A stretch of 64,000 bases of DNA from Thermoproteota archaeon (lineage in GTDB: Archaea > Thermoproteota > Nitrososphaeria_A > Caldarchaeales > Calditenuaceae): contig JAUQPU010000002.1 in NCBI GenBank assembly GCA_030550235.1, positions 1 through 64,000 on the forward strand, written 5' to 3'. The notes under the pieces are model-generated. The model was not told the DNA's origin. It worked only from the letters and a program-made list of their open reading frames with translations, and made no database searches. The position numbers were made by a program, and so were the translations under genes. Of the stretch, positions 51,556 to 60,827 are shown piece after piece. Within the stretch, counting starts at the first letter, position 1. Each line of letters starts with the position of its first letter.

Positions 51556-52583
51556 AGCGTATACTAGCGCTACTCTCAGGTGATGCACCGAAGCTCGCGC
51601 TAAGCGAGCTAAGGTCAATCCTCTATATCCTAAGTGGCAGCGACTATGTTGAAAGGCTTACAGATAGGCTCGTCCAGCTCGACTCTAGTATTGGTGATGC
51701 CCGCATCATAACCTGCCGCTCAGCATACGTGAAGGAGCTGATAGAGCCAATCCTGTACCATTCGGAGCTTTATGTGGGTTGTGAGGTCGATGTAGGCGAG
51801 TCTGAGACATTGAAGACGGCCCGTAGCTTCGCAGTGAGAGCTGTAAGGCTCGGCGGCGTAAAGTTTGATAGTGTCGCTGTTGAGAGGTGGATTGGCGGGC
51901 TTGTCAAGTCTAGCTACCCCCATCTTAGAGTTGATTTATCCAAACCCGATGTACTGGTCCACGCATTTATCACCGAGAAAGGATTATACGCTGGGCCACT
52001 CCTAGCACGGCTAAACTATAGAGTACTAGAGTCTAGGAGGCCTAAGATGAGGCCTTTCCGCCACCCCTCAGCCCTGATGCCGAGGCTCGCGAGATGTATG
52101 GTCAACCTGACACGGGCTAGGCCTGGGGGATGGATAATAGACCCGTTCGCCGGTACAGGCTCAATCCCTATCGAAGCGGCTGACATGGGCTATAAGGTCC
52201 TTGCGATAGAGCTGAAGGGATGGATAGCGCGCGGCTGTCTCCTGAACCTGAAGTGGAGTGGCCATGCTGATAAGGTGGGGCTAGTATGCGGCGACGCAGT
52301 TAAACCACCTCTGCGGGGTGTCTTCCATGGAGTGGCGACTGACCCACCCTACGGCCGCTCAACACAGCTAGGCGGCAGAGACATCCAGCAACTATATCTA
52401 GATGCCTTCTCATCGACTGCGAATCTTCTCGAAGCCGGTAGCAGGATCGTGGCGGCGATTCCGCAGCAGCGCATTGACCCAACACTGCTTGAGGAGATTG
52501 GCCTCCGTCTCTTGGAGCAATACCCCATAAGGATTCACTCCGGTCTAACTAGGGTCGTCTGTATCTATAGCGTGGGGTCTTGA
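51552..52583 (+). CDS. trmG10: tRNA (guanine-10-N2) methyltransferase, Trm-G10 family
   Basis: 343 residues starting at TTG 51552. The N-terminal part (about 1-150) is THUMP-type (LKTARSFAVRAVRL, VHAFITEKGLYAGPL). The catalytic part has RPFRHPSALMPRLARCMVNL, DPFAGTGSIPIEAAD (SAM binding) and ATDPPYGRST (motif IV). It methylates G10 of tRNA. Overlaps prs by 4 nt. Confidence 0.93.
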   Translation: MKRILALLSGDAPKLALSELRSILYILSGSDYVERLTDRLVQLDSSIGDARIITCRSAYVKELIEPILYHSELYVGCEVDVGESETLKTARSFAVRAVRLGGVKFDSVAVERWIGGLVKSSYPHLRVDLSKPDVLVHAFITEKGLYAGPLLARLNYRVLESRRPKMRPFRHPSALMPRLARCMVNLTRARPGGWIIDPFAGTGSIPIEAADMGYKVLAIELKGWIARGCLLNLKWSGHADKVGLVCGDAVKPPLRGVFHGVATDPPYGRSTQLGGRDIQQLYLDAFSSTANLLEAGSRIVAAIPQQRIDPTLLEEIGLRLLEQYPIRIHSGLTRVVCIYSVGS

Positions 52584-52756
52584 GCGTTGTATCCGTCATT
52601 TGGCTAACTTTATGGCTTGTCTGGTGGACGGGTTAACTAAATAATAGATGTCTGAAAGACGCAAATAAATGATATTGACTGTTAATATTACGCTAACATG
52701 ACCTTACTCATGTAAGAATGCTTATTAATGAGTGTTGACGTTATAATTCGTAACTT
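52584..52756 (+). promoter_or_regulatory. AT-rich region with dyads upstream of the asparagine synthetase-like gene
   Basis: Two similar dyads occur: GTTA-N9-TAAC (52681-52697) and GTTA-N7-TAAC (52740-52754), the second ending 2 nt before ATG 52757. A further CTTAC-tcat-GTAAG lies at about 52704-52717. A TATA-like CTTATTAATG (about 52721-52730) lies 27-36 nt before the ATG, so the mRNA is probably leaderless and the second dyad would sit at the start of transcription. Confidence 0.4.
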
Positions 52757-53758
52757 ATGGAGACTGAAGTCAGTTTGGAGCTTCAGAGGCTATCTCAGCA
52801 GCTCCAACAGAGCTGGAAGATTGTTAGAACGCCTCGCATGAAGGCTATACTCAAGATACAGGACATAGCTTGCGACGCCATGAGAAGTTATCTGAGGTCT
52901 GAGGGCTTCATAGAGCTCCTCCCACCAATCATCGGTCCAGTCACAGACCCGGGGATAAGGGGCGCGAAGCAGGTCACCTTCGATTACTATGGAAGAGAGT
53001 ACAAGGTGATGAGTAGTGCCATACTCTATAAGCAGGCGGCGATGAGCGGGCTTGGAAAAATTTTCTTTATGTCGCCTAACGTGAGGCTTGAGCCCATCGA
53101 CTCGGCCTTCACAGGCAGGCATCTAGTAGAGTTCGTTCAGCTTGACCTCGAGATAGCTGAGGCAACCTATTTCGACGCCATGTCCGTGGCTGAGAGGCTC
53201 CTATGCGAAGCGGTAAACACGGTGAGGGACACATGTCAGAGCGAATTGGAGTATCTCAATAGAAACCTGCCTCGTCTCACGCCCCCATTTAAGAAGCTCA
53301 CCTATGATGAAACCCTGGAATATCTCAGAGTGAATGGTGTGAAGATGCGGTATGGGATCGAGATTCCCTGGGATGCCGAACAGCTCCTGTCAAAGCTAGT
53401 TGGCGAGCCATTCTTCATCATAGACTATCCAAGGGGAGCGCGCGGTTTCTATGACAGGGAGGATGAGAAGCGGCCCGGAATTCTTAGGGATTTCGACCTC
53501 ATTTATCCGGAGGGCTATGGTGAATGTGCCTCCGGAGCTGAGCGGGAGCATCGATATGAGAAGGTGTTGGCGCGGATGAAGGAGACCGGTGAGGACCCGA
53601 GGAAGTATTCATGGTATCTTGAGATGCTTAGGGAGGGGATCCCCCCAAGTGCAGGGTTCGGGATAGGCATAGAGAGGCTTACGCGCTATCTATGTGGACT
53701 TGAGTATGTTTGGGAGGCGAGGCTCTGCCCCAAGCTGGCTGGAATACACTCACCATAA
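52757..53758 (+). CDS. AsnRS-derived archaeal asparagine synthetase (AS-AR-like)
   Basis: 333 residues with no N-terminal anticodon-binding OB domain. The class II core has motif 2 (FMSPNVRLEPIDSAFTGRHLVEFVQLDLE) and motif 3 (GFGIGIERLTRYLCGL). PRGARGFYDRED matches the aspartate-binding region of AsnRS/AspRS relatives. This domain architecture is that of the archaeal asparagine synthetase (AS-AR), which makes asparagine from aspartate, ammonia and ATP through aspartyl-adenylate. A truncated synthetase paralog with another role is possible. The gene is 12 nt before a glutamate-synthase-like gene. Confidence 0.8.
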   Translation: METEVSLELQRLSQQLQQSWKIVRTPRMKAILKIQDIACDAMRSYLRSEGFIELLPPIIGPVTDPGIRGAKQVTFDYYGREYKVMSSAILYKQAAMSGLGKIFFMSPNVRLEPIDSAFTGRHLVEFVQLDLEIAEATYFDAMSVAERLLCEAVNTVRDTCQSELEYLNRNLPRLTPPFKKLTYDETLEYLRVNGVKMRYGIEIPWDAEQLLSKLVGEPFFIIDYPRGARGFYDREDEKRPGILRDFDLIYPEGYGECASGAEREHRYEKVLARMKETGEDPRKYSWYLEMLREGIPPSAGFGIGIERLTRYLCGLEYVWEARLCPKLAGIHSP

Positions 53759-53770
53759 AAATGCAGGGAG

Positions 53771-55159
53771 GTGGTACACCTTATCGTGCAAATCTCAAAC
53801 TTCATTCTCAAGCTCTTTCTAGCCCTTCATAGAGTCTACTCAGTATACTCAGACTTAGCCGAGATCTGGAGGAGTTATCCATTTAGAGAGATTATCGAGC
53901 GCGCCCGTAATGGCGTTGATGCGATATATCCTCGTGATGTCCTGAAGCCCTCAATCATGTTGCTCAAGGGCGCCAACATATACAAGACGCCGACAAGATA
54001 CGCGACGCTTGATGAGCTTCTCATACTCCCTCCAGCCTTTACCCCCCTGAGGCTTAAGAGAATGTCAGAGCTACTGCGCGAGCCCATATTCAGCGATGTG
54101 GATCTGAGGCATAGAATTGGTGGCTTCGATGTGGGCATGCCTGTGATGGTTGCTTCTATGGGTTCTGTGCAGGTGGCGAATAAGGTTTCGCTGGAGGTTG
54201 CACGGGGTGCTGCGCGTATGGGTGTCCCGATGGGTGTTGGTGAGAACGTCGCAACTACTTGGGGATATTCGAAGAGGATTAGGAGTAGCCAGCCTTGCTT
54301 CAAGGAGAGGGTCTTGACATACTTCGAGCATATGAATGATGGTCTAGGCGGAGTGACGATACAGCAGAGTGTCGAGGACGCATACGGCGAGCTATGGAAC
54401 AGGGTCTACTCAGACCCTGACATCGAGCCGTACATCCAGAAGGGGCTAGTAGGGTTTGAGATTAAGGTTGGTCAGGGCTCGAAGCCTGGGCTGGGGGGTG
54501 AGGTGAGGCTTTCAAGGGAGGAGGCTGAACGTCTCAGGGACAAATATCACTTCACCGAGGACCCGGAGAGTTCTTTGAGAGGCTCTATCGAGAGGCACTC
54601 GGCTCCTGGGACATATGTGCCGGAGATACTTCGGAGCATGCTCAGGCTGATGAGGAATAATTATCCCAGGTGTAGGATCTGGGTGAAGCTAGGCCCGTTT
54701 AGAGATTTGCCTGAGGTTCTCGATGTCTTGCTCTCAGAGGGTGTGGACGCTGTCTGGATTGACGGGAAGGAAGGTGGGACAGGCATGAGCCCTTACGTCT
54801 CTATGAGGCATCTGGGCCTCCCCCTTATAGCTGCCCTATGCAGTGTTTCTGGGCGGCTGGGGGTCGGGAATGGCTCCTCCTCGGTCATAGTCTCTGGGAG
54901 GCTCTATGACGGTGGTCATCTCGTCAAATGCCTATGCCTCGGCCTAGATGGTGTGGCGTTTGGACGTCCAGTCGCTGTTGCGGGATGGGTGGCAGGACAT
55001 AGAGGGGTTGAGAACTATCTCAAGACCGTTGAGATTGAGGCTAAGATGCTTATCTCGGCGCTAGGCAAATACAGTGTTAGGGATCTTTCACGTGAGGACT
55101 TGGGCTGTCTGGATAGGGACATTGCCGAGAGGCTTGGCTTAAGATACGTATACGGTTAG
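53771..55159 (+). CDS. FMN-dependent glutamate-synthase-like protein
   Basis: 462 residues from GTG 53771. An in-frame GTG at 53786 with GGGAGG 12 nt upstream is an alternative. It covers the FMN/2-oxoglutarate-binding domain of glutamate synthase: GGFDVGMPVMVASMGSV, IKVGQGSKPGLGGEVRL, VDAVWIDGKEGGTGMSP, VSGRLYDGGHLVKCLCLGLDGVAFGRP. The amidotransferase and C-terminal domains of complete GltB are absent, and I see no ferredoxin-type cluster motif. It may use free ammonia or act with a separate subunit. Its closeness to the asparagine synthetase-like gene points to ammonia or amide-nitrogen chemistry. Confidence 0.8.
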   Translation: MVHLIVQISNFILKLFLALHRVYSVYSDLAEIWRSYPFREIIERARNGVDAIYPRDVLKPSIMLLKGANIYKTPTRYATLDELLILPPAFTPLRLKRMSELLREPIFSDVDLRHRIGGFDVGMPVMVASMGSVQVANKVSLEVARGAARMGVPMGVGENVATTWGYSKRIRSSQPCFKERVLTYFEHMNDGLGGVTIQQSVEDAYGELWNRVYSDPDIEPYIQKGLVGFEIKVGQGSKPGLGGEVRLSREEAERLRDKYHFTEDPESSLRGSIERHSAPGTYVPEILRSMLRLMRNNYPRCRIWVKLGPFRDLPEVLDVLLSEGVDAVWIDGKEGGTGMSPYVSMRHLGLPLIAALCSVSGRLGVGNGSSSVIVSGRLYDGGHLVKCLCLGLDGVAFGRPVAVAGWVAGHRGVENYLKTVEIEAKMLISALGKYSVRDLSREDLGCLDRDIAERLGLRYVYG

Positions 55160-55213
55160 CTCTAGGTGATGGCTATTACCTCCCGGCTAGCGGTCTAGTT
55201 CTGTGGCGCGACG

Positions 55214-56134
55214 ATGACCCAGATGCTTGTATGCTTCCTAGGAACGAGCGGTGGAATGCCTACGCCCCATAGGGCCCTCCCCTGTGTGGCTGTGAGGTTT
55301 GCAGGTACGCTCATGCTCTTCGACTGCGGAGAGTCAACACAGAGGCAGCTCCTAGCATCAGGCCTCGGCCTTCCGAGGGAGCTGAAAATCTTCATCACTC
55401 ACCGACACGCCGACCACCTACTAGGCATACCGGGAGTCCTATACACCCTCAGCATGATGGGAAGGGAGGACCCGGTAGAAATCTATGGCCACGCATCGTC
55501 ATGCGAGGTCGTGAATAGGCTGCTGGAGGCCCTGGAAACTGAGGTTGGGTTCGGCGTGGAGGTCAAGGCCGTAGGGCCAGGCCTTGTTTATCGGGGTAGA
55601 GAGTTTAGGGTTGAGGCCCAAGAGTCAGACCACTCCACTGAGTCGCTCTGCTACAGTGTTCTCGAGGATGAGCGGCCTGGGAGGATGAGGGTCGAGTATC
55701 TGGAGGAGCTTGGGATTCCACGGGGGCCTCTCTGGGGTAGGCTGCAGAGGGGTGAACCAATCACTTTTCAGGGAAGGATGGTTAGGCCGGAGGAGGCTGT
55801 AGACCCTCCTAGGAGGGGCAGAAAGATAGTCTATACAGGAGACACTAGATTCTCCGAGAAGATAGTTAGGTTTGCAGACCAGGCCGACCTCCTGATACAC
55901 GACGCCACCTTCGACCAGAGCCTCTCGGACCGCGCGAGGGAGGAGGGGCATAGCACAGCCTCAGAGGCCGCCACCGCTGCCCTACAGGCCAAAGCCAGAC
56001 TATTGGCACTCTTCCACATAAGCCCCCGATATCATGGGAAGGAAGAGGTGCTGCTAAGCGAGGCTAGGAGAATCTTTCCAAACACCATCCTCCCAAGCGA
56101 CTTAGACAGGATCGAGATACCCTATCCTGAATGA
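55214..56134 (+). CDS. rnz: Ribonuclease Z
   Basis: 306 residues. FLGTSGGMPTPHRALPCVAV opens it. The zinc motif is ITHRHADHLLG (H63, H65, D67, H68), then YTGDTRFSEKI, LIHDATFDQS and LALFHISPRYH. RNase Z cuts the 3' trailer of tRNA precursors. It is convergent with the zinc-ribbon gene, overlapping its 3' end by 13 nt. Confidence 0.95.
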   Translation: MTQMLVCFLGTSGGMPTPHRALPCVAVRFAGTLMLFDCGESTQRQLLASGLGLPRELKIFITHRHADHLLGIPGVLYTLSMMGREDPVEIYGHASSCEVVNRLLEALETEVGFGVEVKAVGPGLVYRGREFRVEAQESDHSTESLCYSVLEDERPGRMRVEYLEELGIPRGPLWGRLQRGEPITFQGRMVRPEEAVDPPRRGRKIVYTGDTRFSEKIVRFADQADLLIHDATFDQSLSDRAREEGHSTASEAATAALQAKARLLALFHISPRYHGKEEVLLSEARRIFPNTILPSDLDRIEIPYPE

Positions 56135-56586
56135 CGTTTCAGAGTAAAAAGGCGTGGAGGCCATTCAGCCAGGTCTATCCAGCCCGTAAGCGCCTCATCT
56201 AGCTGGAAACTCTTAACCGACTCTGGCTCTCCCCCATCCAACCTCCTACGCAGCCTGTAATCGCTATCCACGATAAACTCGTCCTCGCCCTCATGTGGTG
56301 TCTCTATCTTCACCACGTCGCCAGGCTTAGCGGCCACGGCCGTAACATCAGGCGGTATCCCCCCCACACCTCGCCAAAGCACTACAATCCACCTCGCATC
56401 GCCAGGCTCCAAGAGATCCAGAAGCCCCTCTGTCGAAGTCACGATGCCTGGGCCTCGGAGCCCCACCTTCGTCGCACCACACCTCCTACACCTCCAAGCC
56501 TCAACAATCTTCACCACCTCCTCACCCTGCATAACATTCAAGGCACCCGCGTATCTTAGATCGTGGACGCATCTGGTGGTTGACAT
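56122..56586 (-). CDS. Hypothetical zinc-ribbon protein
   Basis: 154 residues. The N-terminal part contains HDLRYAGALNVMQGEEVV and CRRCG (C33-x2-C36), which with C6 and H8 may form a zinc site. The rest is beta-rich (ARWIVVLWRGVGG, DVVKIETPHEGEDEFIV). It has no signal peptide or membrane helix. The family is unknown to me. It precedes the MBL hydrolase on the transcript direction (56596-57261 is upstream) with 9 nt between, so they may be cotranscribed. Confidence 0.6.
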   Translation of the reverse strand: MSTTRCVHDLRYAGALNVMQGEEVVKIVEAWRCRRCGATKVGLRGPGIVTSTEGLLDLLEPGDARWIVVLWRGVGGIPPDVTAVAAKPGDVVKIETPHEGEDEFIVDSDYRLRRRLDGGEPESVKSFQLDEALTGWIDLAEWPPRLFTLKRHSG

Positions 56587-56595
56587 CGAAGGACC

Positions 56596-57261
56596 CTACC
56601 CCTCGGGCTCCAGTATCTCTACCCTACACTTTGCCCTTCTCTTAAACTCCTCCGCCTCCTTCCTTGAGCCTACTATAGAGCCATAATGCATTGGGATTGC
56701 GACATCAGGCGCGATAGTGTTTGCGGCCTCTGCCGCCTCCTGTGCCGTCATGACATAGACGCCGCTCACAGGGAGGAATGCCACATCGATTTTGCCCAGT
56801 CCCCTCATCTCAGGGATAAAATCGGTGTCGCCTGGGTGGTAAATCCTTACACCGAAGAACTCGACGATGAACCCGACACCTCCATACTCTCTAGGGTGGT
56901 ATACGACGCCAGGGGACCTGAACTTATTCACATTATAGGCAGGTACCACGGTATATCTGACTTCTCCGGCCTCTCCTCGGTCCCCAGCCGTGACCAATAC
57001 CTTAGATTTGCAGGCGACACCCTCCAGCCTCGCCATACAGTTTTTCGAGGCCAATATGGTTGTCTTTTCAGGCGCGGAGACCCTTTTCAGGTCGTTAACC
57101 GAGAGATGGTCAAAGTGGTCATGGGTGATGAATACTATGTCTGCCTCTCTCCTAGTCTTTATTTGGTAGGGGTCAAATACTATTTCTCGGCCTCCCCCGC
57201 GGACGCTGAAGCCTGCATGGCCAAGCCATCTTATCTCAAGCCCCCTATACTCCAGCATCAA
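56596..57261 (-). CDS. Metal-dependent hydrolase, UPF0173/MBL fold
   Basis: 221 residues. LGHAGFSV near the N terminus, then THDHFDHLS (H-x-H-x-D-H), VEFFGVRIYHPGDTDFIPEM and PMHYGSIVGS match UPF0173-type metallo-beta-lactamase-fold hydrolases. Substrate unknown. It lies upstream of, and runs in the same direction as, the zinc-ribbon gene. Confidence 0.9.
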   Translation of the reverse strand: MMLEYRGLEIRWLGHAGFSVRGGGREIVFDPYQIKTRREADIVFITHDHFDHLSVNDLKRVSAPEKTTILASKNCMARLEGVACKSKVLVTAGDRGEAGEVRYTVVPAYNVNKFRSPGVVYHPREYGGVGFIVEFFGVRIYHPGDTDFIPEMRGLGKIDVAFLPVSGVYVMTAQEAAEAANTIAPDVAIPMHYGSIVGSRKEAEEFKRRAKCRVEILEPEG

Positions 57262-57347
57262 AAGAACTATCTAAGCCCCACCGATATATATCAATAACAG
57301 CCCATCCACCATCCCTGAGGCAAACCTAATGAACAGGCATAGAACTC

Positions 57348-58337
57348 TTGAGGAATGGATTGGCTTTACAAGAGACTATACCGTGGATTGAGAAGTACCG
57401 ACCCAGAAGCCTCTCCCAAATAATTAACCAAGAAGCCATCATAAACAGTCTCAAAACAATACTCTCCACACACGCTGTCCCGCATATGCTCTTTACAGGT
57501 CCTCCTGGCGTGGGGAAGACCGCAACAGCTCATGCCTTCGCCTGCGACCTCTATGGCGAGAGATACCTCGAGGATGGCCATTTTCTTGAGATTAACGCAA
57601 GCGATGAGCGTGGGATAGACGTGATTAGAGAGAAGGTTAAGGGGTTCGCTAGGACCATACCTATAGGTGGTATCGGGTTTAAGATACTCCTGCTCGATGA
57701 GGCGGACCAGCTAACCTCTGATGCCCAGCACGCCTTTAGAAGGGTCATGGAGCAGTTCTCCACAACCTGCAGATTCATCCTTGCCGCAAACTATGCAAAC
57801 AGGATAATCGAGCCCATACAGTCGAGATGCGCCGTCTTCAGGTTCAAGCCGATAGAGCTGGAGCAGATGAAGAAGGCTGTCGCGAGGATTGCCTCCAACG
57901 AGGACTTGGAGGTGACGGCTAGGGCGATTGAGGCACTTTACGAGGTTACGGAGGGAGACCTTAGAAGATGCATAAACCTCCTCCAGACGGCATCAACTTA
58001 TAGCAAGAGGATAGATGAGAACCTTGTCTACCAGGTTGCGGGGCTGGCCTGGGGTGGTGAGGTAAGACGGCTACTGGAACTGGCCGCTGCTGGCAAGATA
58101 GAGGATGTGAGGAAACATTTAAGGACCATACTCTATGTGAACGGGGCTTCTGAGAGGGACCTAATCACCCAGATATATCGAGATCTCTTCTACCTCTCTC
58201 TCCCGGAGAAGAAGAAGCTTGAGCTGATATCGCTCTTGGGGGAGGTTGACTTCAGGGTCTCTCAAGGCGCTAACCCGGAGCTTCAGCTTATGATGTTTCT
58301 GACAAACCTTTACTCAGCCTCACAGGTGGGCAAGTAG
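57348..58337 (+). CDS. rfcS: Replication factor C small subunit
   Basis: 329 residues starting at TTG 57348. IPWIEKYRPRSLSQII opens it, Walker A is GPPGVGKTA, Walker B LLLDEADQLT, sensor 1 and the SRC arginine finger (IQSRCAVFRF) follow. It loads the PCNA clamp as the small subunits of RFC. It is followed by rfcL after only 4 nt. Confidence 0.97.
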   Translation: MRNGLALQETIPWIEKYRPRSLSQIINQEAIINSLKTILSTHAVPHMLFTGPPGVGKTATAHAFACDLYGERYLEDGHFLEINASDERGIDVIREKVKGFARTIPIGGIGFKILLLDEADQLTSDAQHAFRRVMEQFSTTCRFILAANYANRIIEPIQSRCAVFRFKPIELEQMKKAVARIASNEDLEVTARAIEALYEVTEGDLRRCINLLQTASTYSKRIDENLVYQVAGLAWGGEVRRLLELAAAGKIEDVRKHLRTILYVNGASERDLITQIYRDLFYLSLPEKKKLELISLLGEVDFRVSQGANPELQLMMFLTNLYSASQVGK

Positions 58338-58341
58338 ATTC

Positions 58342-59646
58342 TTGAGCCTGCCTTGGACCGAAAAATACAGGCCCAGACGCGTCTCCGAGGTTATCGGGAA
58401 TGAGGAGGCTAAGAAGCAGTTTGAAGAGTGGATGAGGAGCTGGGAGAAGGGCCACCCATCGTCTAAAGCTGCCCTCCTTGCGGGGCCCCCGGGTACTGGT
58501 AAGACATCTCTAGTCCTTGCCTACGCCGCCGAGCATGGATACGATGTCGTGGAGGTGAACGCAAGCGATGAGAGGAGCTCGGAGAAGCTGAAGGCGATTG
58601 TAGGAGAGTCTGCGCGCCAGACTACACTGGCTGGAACTAGGAAGAGGATTATCCTACTCGACGAGGTTGATGGAATAGCTGGAAAGGAAGCGGCTGGAGG
58701 CATAGCAACCCTAACATCAATAATAAAGTCATCGAGGACTCCTATAGTCATGGTTGCAAACGACCCCTGGAGCCCAAGGCTAGCTCCCCTCAGGGAGAAT
58801 GCCTTAATGATAAAGTTCAACAAGCTCAGGCAGCGCGAAATAGTCGCCCACCTAAAGAAAATATTGACAGCAGAGAAAATCGAGCTTGATGAAGAGCTCA
58901 TAGACGAGATAGCTAAGCGCTCCGAGGGAGATATGAGAAGCGCGATTAACGATACTCAGATAATTGTCTCCACACAAGACAGGAGCCTATCCCTACTAAA
59001 TACAAGGGATAGGCAGAAGACGTCATTCGAGATTCTGGCCGAGATCTTTGGCTCGACCTCGGCAGCCTCGGGCCGGGCATCAGTCCAGGGCGCTGACATG
59101 GATGTTAGAGACATCATGACCTGGGTGTGCGACAACATCCTGAACCAGCTCCGGAGCCCGCAGGCCATTGCCGATGCCTTTAAGCTCTTGGCGGATGCGG
59201 ACCTGCACTACGCTAGGGTGGAGAGGCTTCAGAGATGGGAGCTTCTCCGCTATGTAGCCCCACTGCTTGGCGCTGGGCCTGGAGTCGTGAAGCACATGTA
59301 TGGCGAGAAGGGCATGAGGTTTGAATTCCCTTCAACGATCAGATTCATGATGCAGACTAGGGGACAGAGGACGCTGATCCACTCGGCGCTGGCTAAGGTT
59401 GCGGCCAAGTCTAAAATGAGTAGGGTTAAGGCGGCTAGTGAGATGACTCCGTTTTTGGCTGAGATGCTTAGGAGGGGTGAGGGGTGGGTTGCAGCTTACT
59501 ATGGGCTGACGGACGAGGAGGTCGCAGCCATTAAAGAACTGGGCGGGAGGGTGCCGTCTGTTGCCGCGCCAGCGGCCAAGGCTGTGCGGCCGGGGAGGAG
59601 GGCTACTCGCCCTCGCCCGACTCGAGGAGTGCGGAGACCTCCCTAA
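58342..59646 (+). CDS. rfcL: Replication factor C large subunit
   Basis: 434 residues starting at TTG 58342. LPWTEKYRPRRVSEVIGNEEA, GPPGTGKTS and LLDEVDGI mark the AAA+ part. The C-terminal region (about 360-434) is a basic tail ending with RPGRRATRPRPTRGVRRPP and no obvious PIP box. With RfcS it forms the clamp loader. Its 3' end overlaps the convergent orc1/cdc6 by 44 nt. Confidence 0.95.
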   Translation: MSLPWTEKYRPRRVSEVIGNEEAKKQFEEWMRSWEKGHPSSKAALLAGPPGTGKTSLVLAYAAEHGYDVVEVNASDERSSEKLKAIVGESARQTTLAGTRKRIILLDEVDGIAGKEAAGGIATLTSIIKSSRTPIVMVANDPWSPRLAPLRENALMIKFNKLRQREIVAHLKKILTAEKIELDEELIDEIAKRSEGDMRSAINDTQIIVSTQDRSLSLLNTRDRQKTSFEILAEIFGSTSAASGRASVQGADMDVRDIMTWVCDNILNQLRSPQAIADAFKLLADADLHYARVERLQRWELLRYVAPLLGAGPGVVKHMYGEKGMRFEFPSTIRFMMQTRGQRTLIHSALAKVAAKSKMSRVKAASEMTPFLAEMLRRGEGWVAAYYGLTDEEVAAIKELGGRVPSVAAPAAKAVRPGRRATRPRPTRGVRRPP

Positions 59647-60775
59647 CCATTATCGAGGCAGGTATTCCCGGCAGGGTTACAAAGCTCTTTCTTCCACGCG
59701 TCTCACCCTTACCTATCTTTACCCTTATCAAGCCCAGGTCCTCCAGCCTCTGCATGTGCTCCCAAAACCTCGTATATGCCTTGGCCGCTGAGCCGAACTC
59801 CTCGCAGACGACCTTATAGGCTTGGTAGAGCTCGGTAGAGGAGATGTAAGACTTGCCACTGGTAAGGAGTTGGCGGGCTGCTGCAAGTAGGAGGAGTCTC
59901 TCATGTCTTGATATGTATGTGAGGGCTTCACGCCTGATTGAGGGGTATATACTTGCGGCCGCCTTCCGGACATGTTCTGGCACAACCCTTGCCGCCCCCT
60001 CATTTTCAGCGTATTTCCCAGCCCTCCAGAGCAGCTCCACGGCATACCTTGCATCACCCCGCTCAGAAGCCATGTCGACTACGAGGCTCTTAGCCTCCTC
60101 ACTCATGACTCCCGGGTAGAAAGCCTCAGAACATCTAAACTCCACGATGTCTGAGAACTGATTATAGTCATATTCTTCGAGATAGATTACACCTGCTTGA
60201 AACATTCCACGCGCGCCCTCATCCATCTCCTCTAGAACCTCAGCATTCCTGCTAATCGCTATGACTGATATCCTCGACTCCTTGGCGCTCTCCTCTCCTA
60301 GCCTGAGGAGGGTGTAGACCCCCTTCGGGTCAGAGCGTAGGAATCCATCAAACTCGTCCAGCCCCACGACCAAGAGCATCTTCTTCCGCTCCAGCAGATC
60401 AATTATCCTTGAGCCAAGCTCTTCGGGTGATAGTCCCCTCGCAGGGATTGGTGCTCCAAGCGTCTCAACTACCTTCTTGAGAATGGAGCTGAGGGTGGTG
60501 TGTATCCTGCAGTTTATGTGGATGTATCGGGCCATGTTGTTGGCCTCCTCCAGCTTCCGCCCGAATAGCTTACTCAGCACTGTTTTTCCAGTCCCGACGG
60601 AGCCGACTATCAGGGTTCTGACAGAGACTGCCGGTCTACCTGCCATATAGCTGGAGAAGAAGGTCTCTAAGAGGCCTAGCTCCCTCTCCCTATGAGGTAG
60701 CCTGGGTGGAACATACTCGGGTGAAAGCTTCTCCTCGCTCCTAAAAATCCTCAATCTCCGACTTAACAGCCTCAC
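59603..60775 (-). CDS. cdc6: Orc1/Cdc6 family replication initiator
   Basis: 390 residues. Walker A GSVGTGKT (58-65), Walker B LLVVGLDEFDGF and sensor 2 region GDARYAVELLWRAG mark the AAA+ core. The C-terminal winged helix (about 310-380) has ISSTELYQAYKVVCEEFG and RLEDLGLIRVKIGKGETRGR. It binds replication origins and helps load MCM. The 52-nt gap upstream (60776-60827) is too short to assign an origin from sequence alone. Confidence 0.95.
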   Translation of the reverse strand: MRLLSRRLRIFRSEEKLSPEYVPPRLPHRERELGLLETFFSSYMAGRPAVSVRTLIVGSVGTGKTVLSKLFGRKLEEANNMARYIHINCRIHTTLSSILKKVVETLGAPIPARGLSPEELGSRIIDLLERKKMLLVVGLDEFDGFLRSDPKGVYTLLRLGEESAKESRISVIAISRNAEVLEEMDEGARGMFQAGVIYLEEYDYNQFSDIVEFRCSEAFYPGVMSEEAKSLVVDMASERGDARYAVELLWRAGKYAENEGAARVVPEHVRKAAASIYPSIRREALTYISRHERLLLLAAARQLLTSGKSYISSTELYQAYKVVCEEFGSAAKAYTRFWEHMQRLEDLGLIRVKIGKGETRGRKSFVTLPGIPASIMVREVSALLESGEGE

Positions 60776-60827
60776 AAATCATTATTAAAATTTTGAAGAG
60801 CCTCGCCAATCCTCACTGCAACAAATC

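Noticed and set aside
56686..57297. Plus-strand 203-residue open frame across the MBL hydrolase
   Set aside because: The minus-strand frame has full MBL motifs, so this is its shadow.
60776..60827. Replication origin next to cdc6
   Set aside because: The gap is only 52 nt, with no clear origin recognition box or AT-rich unwinding stretch. Origin location needs strand-bias data.
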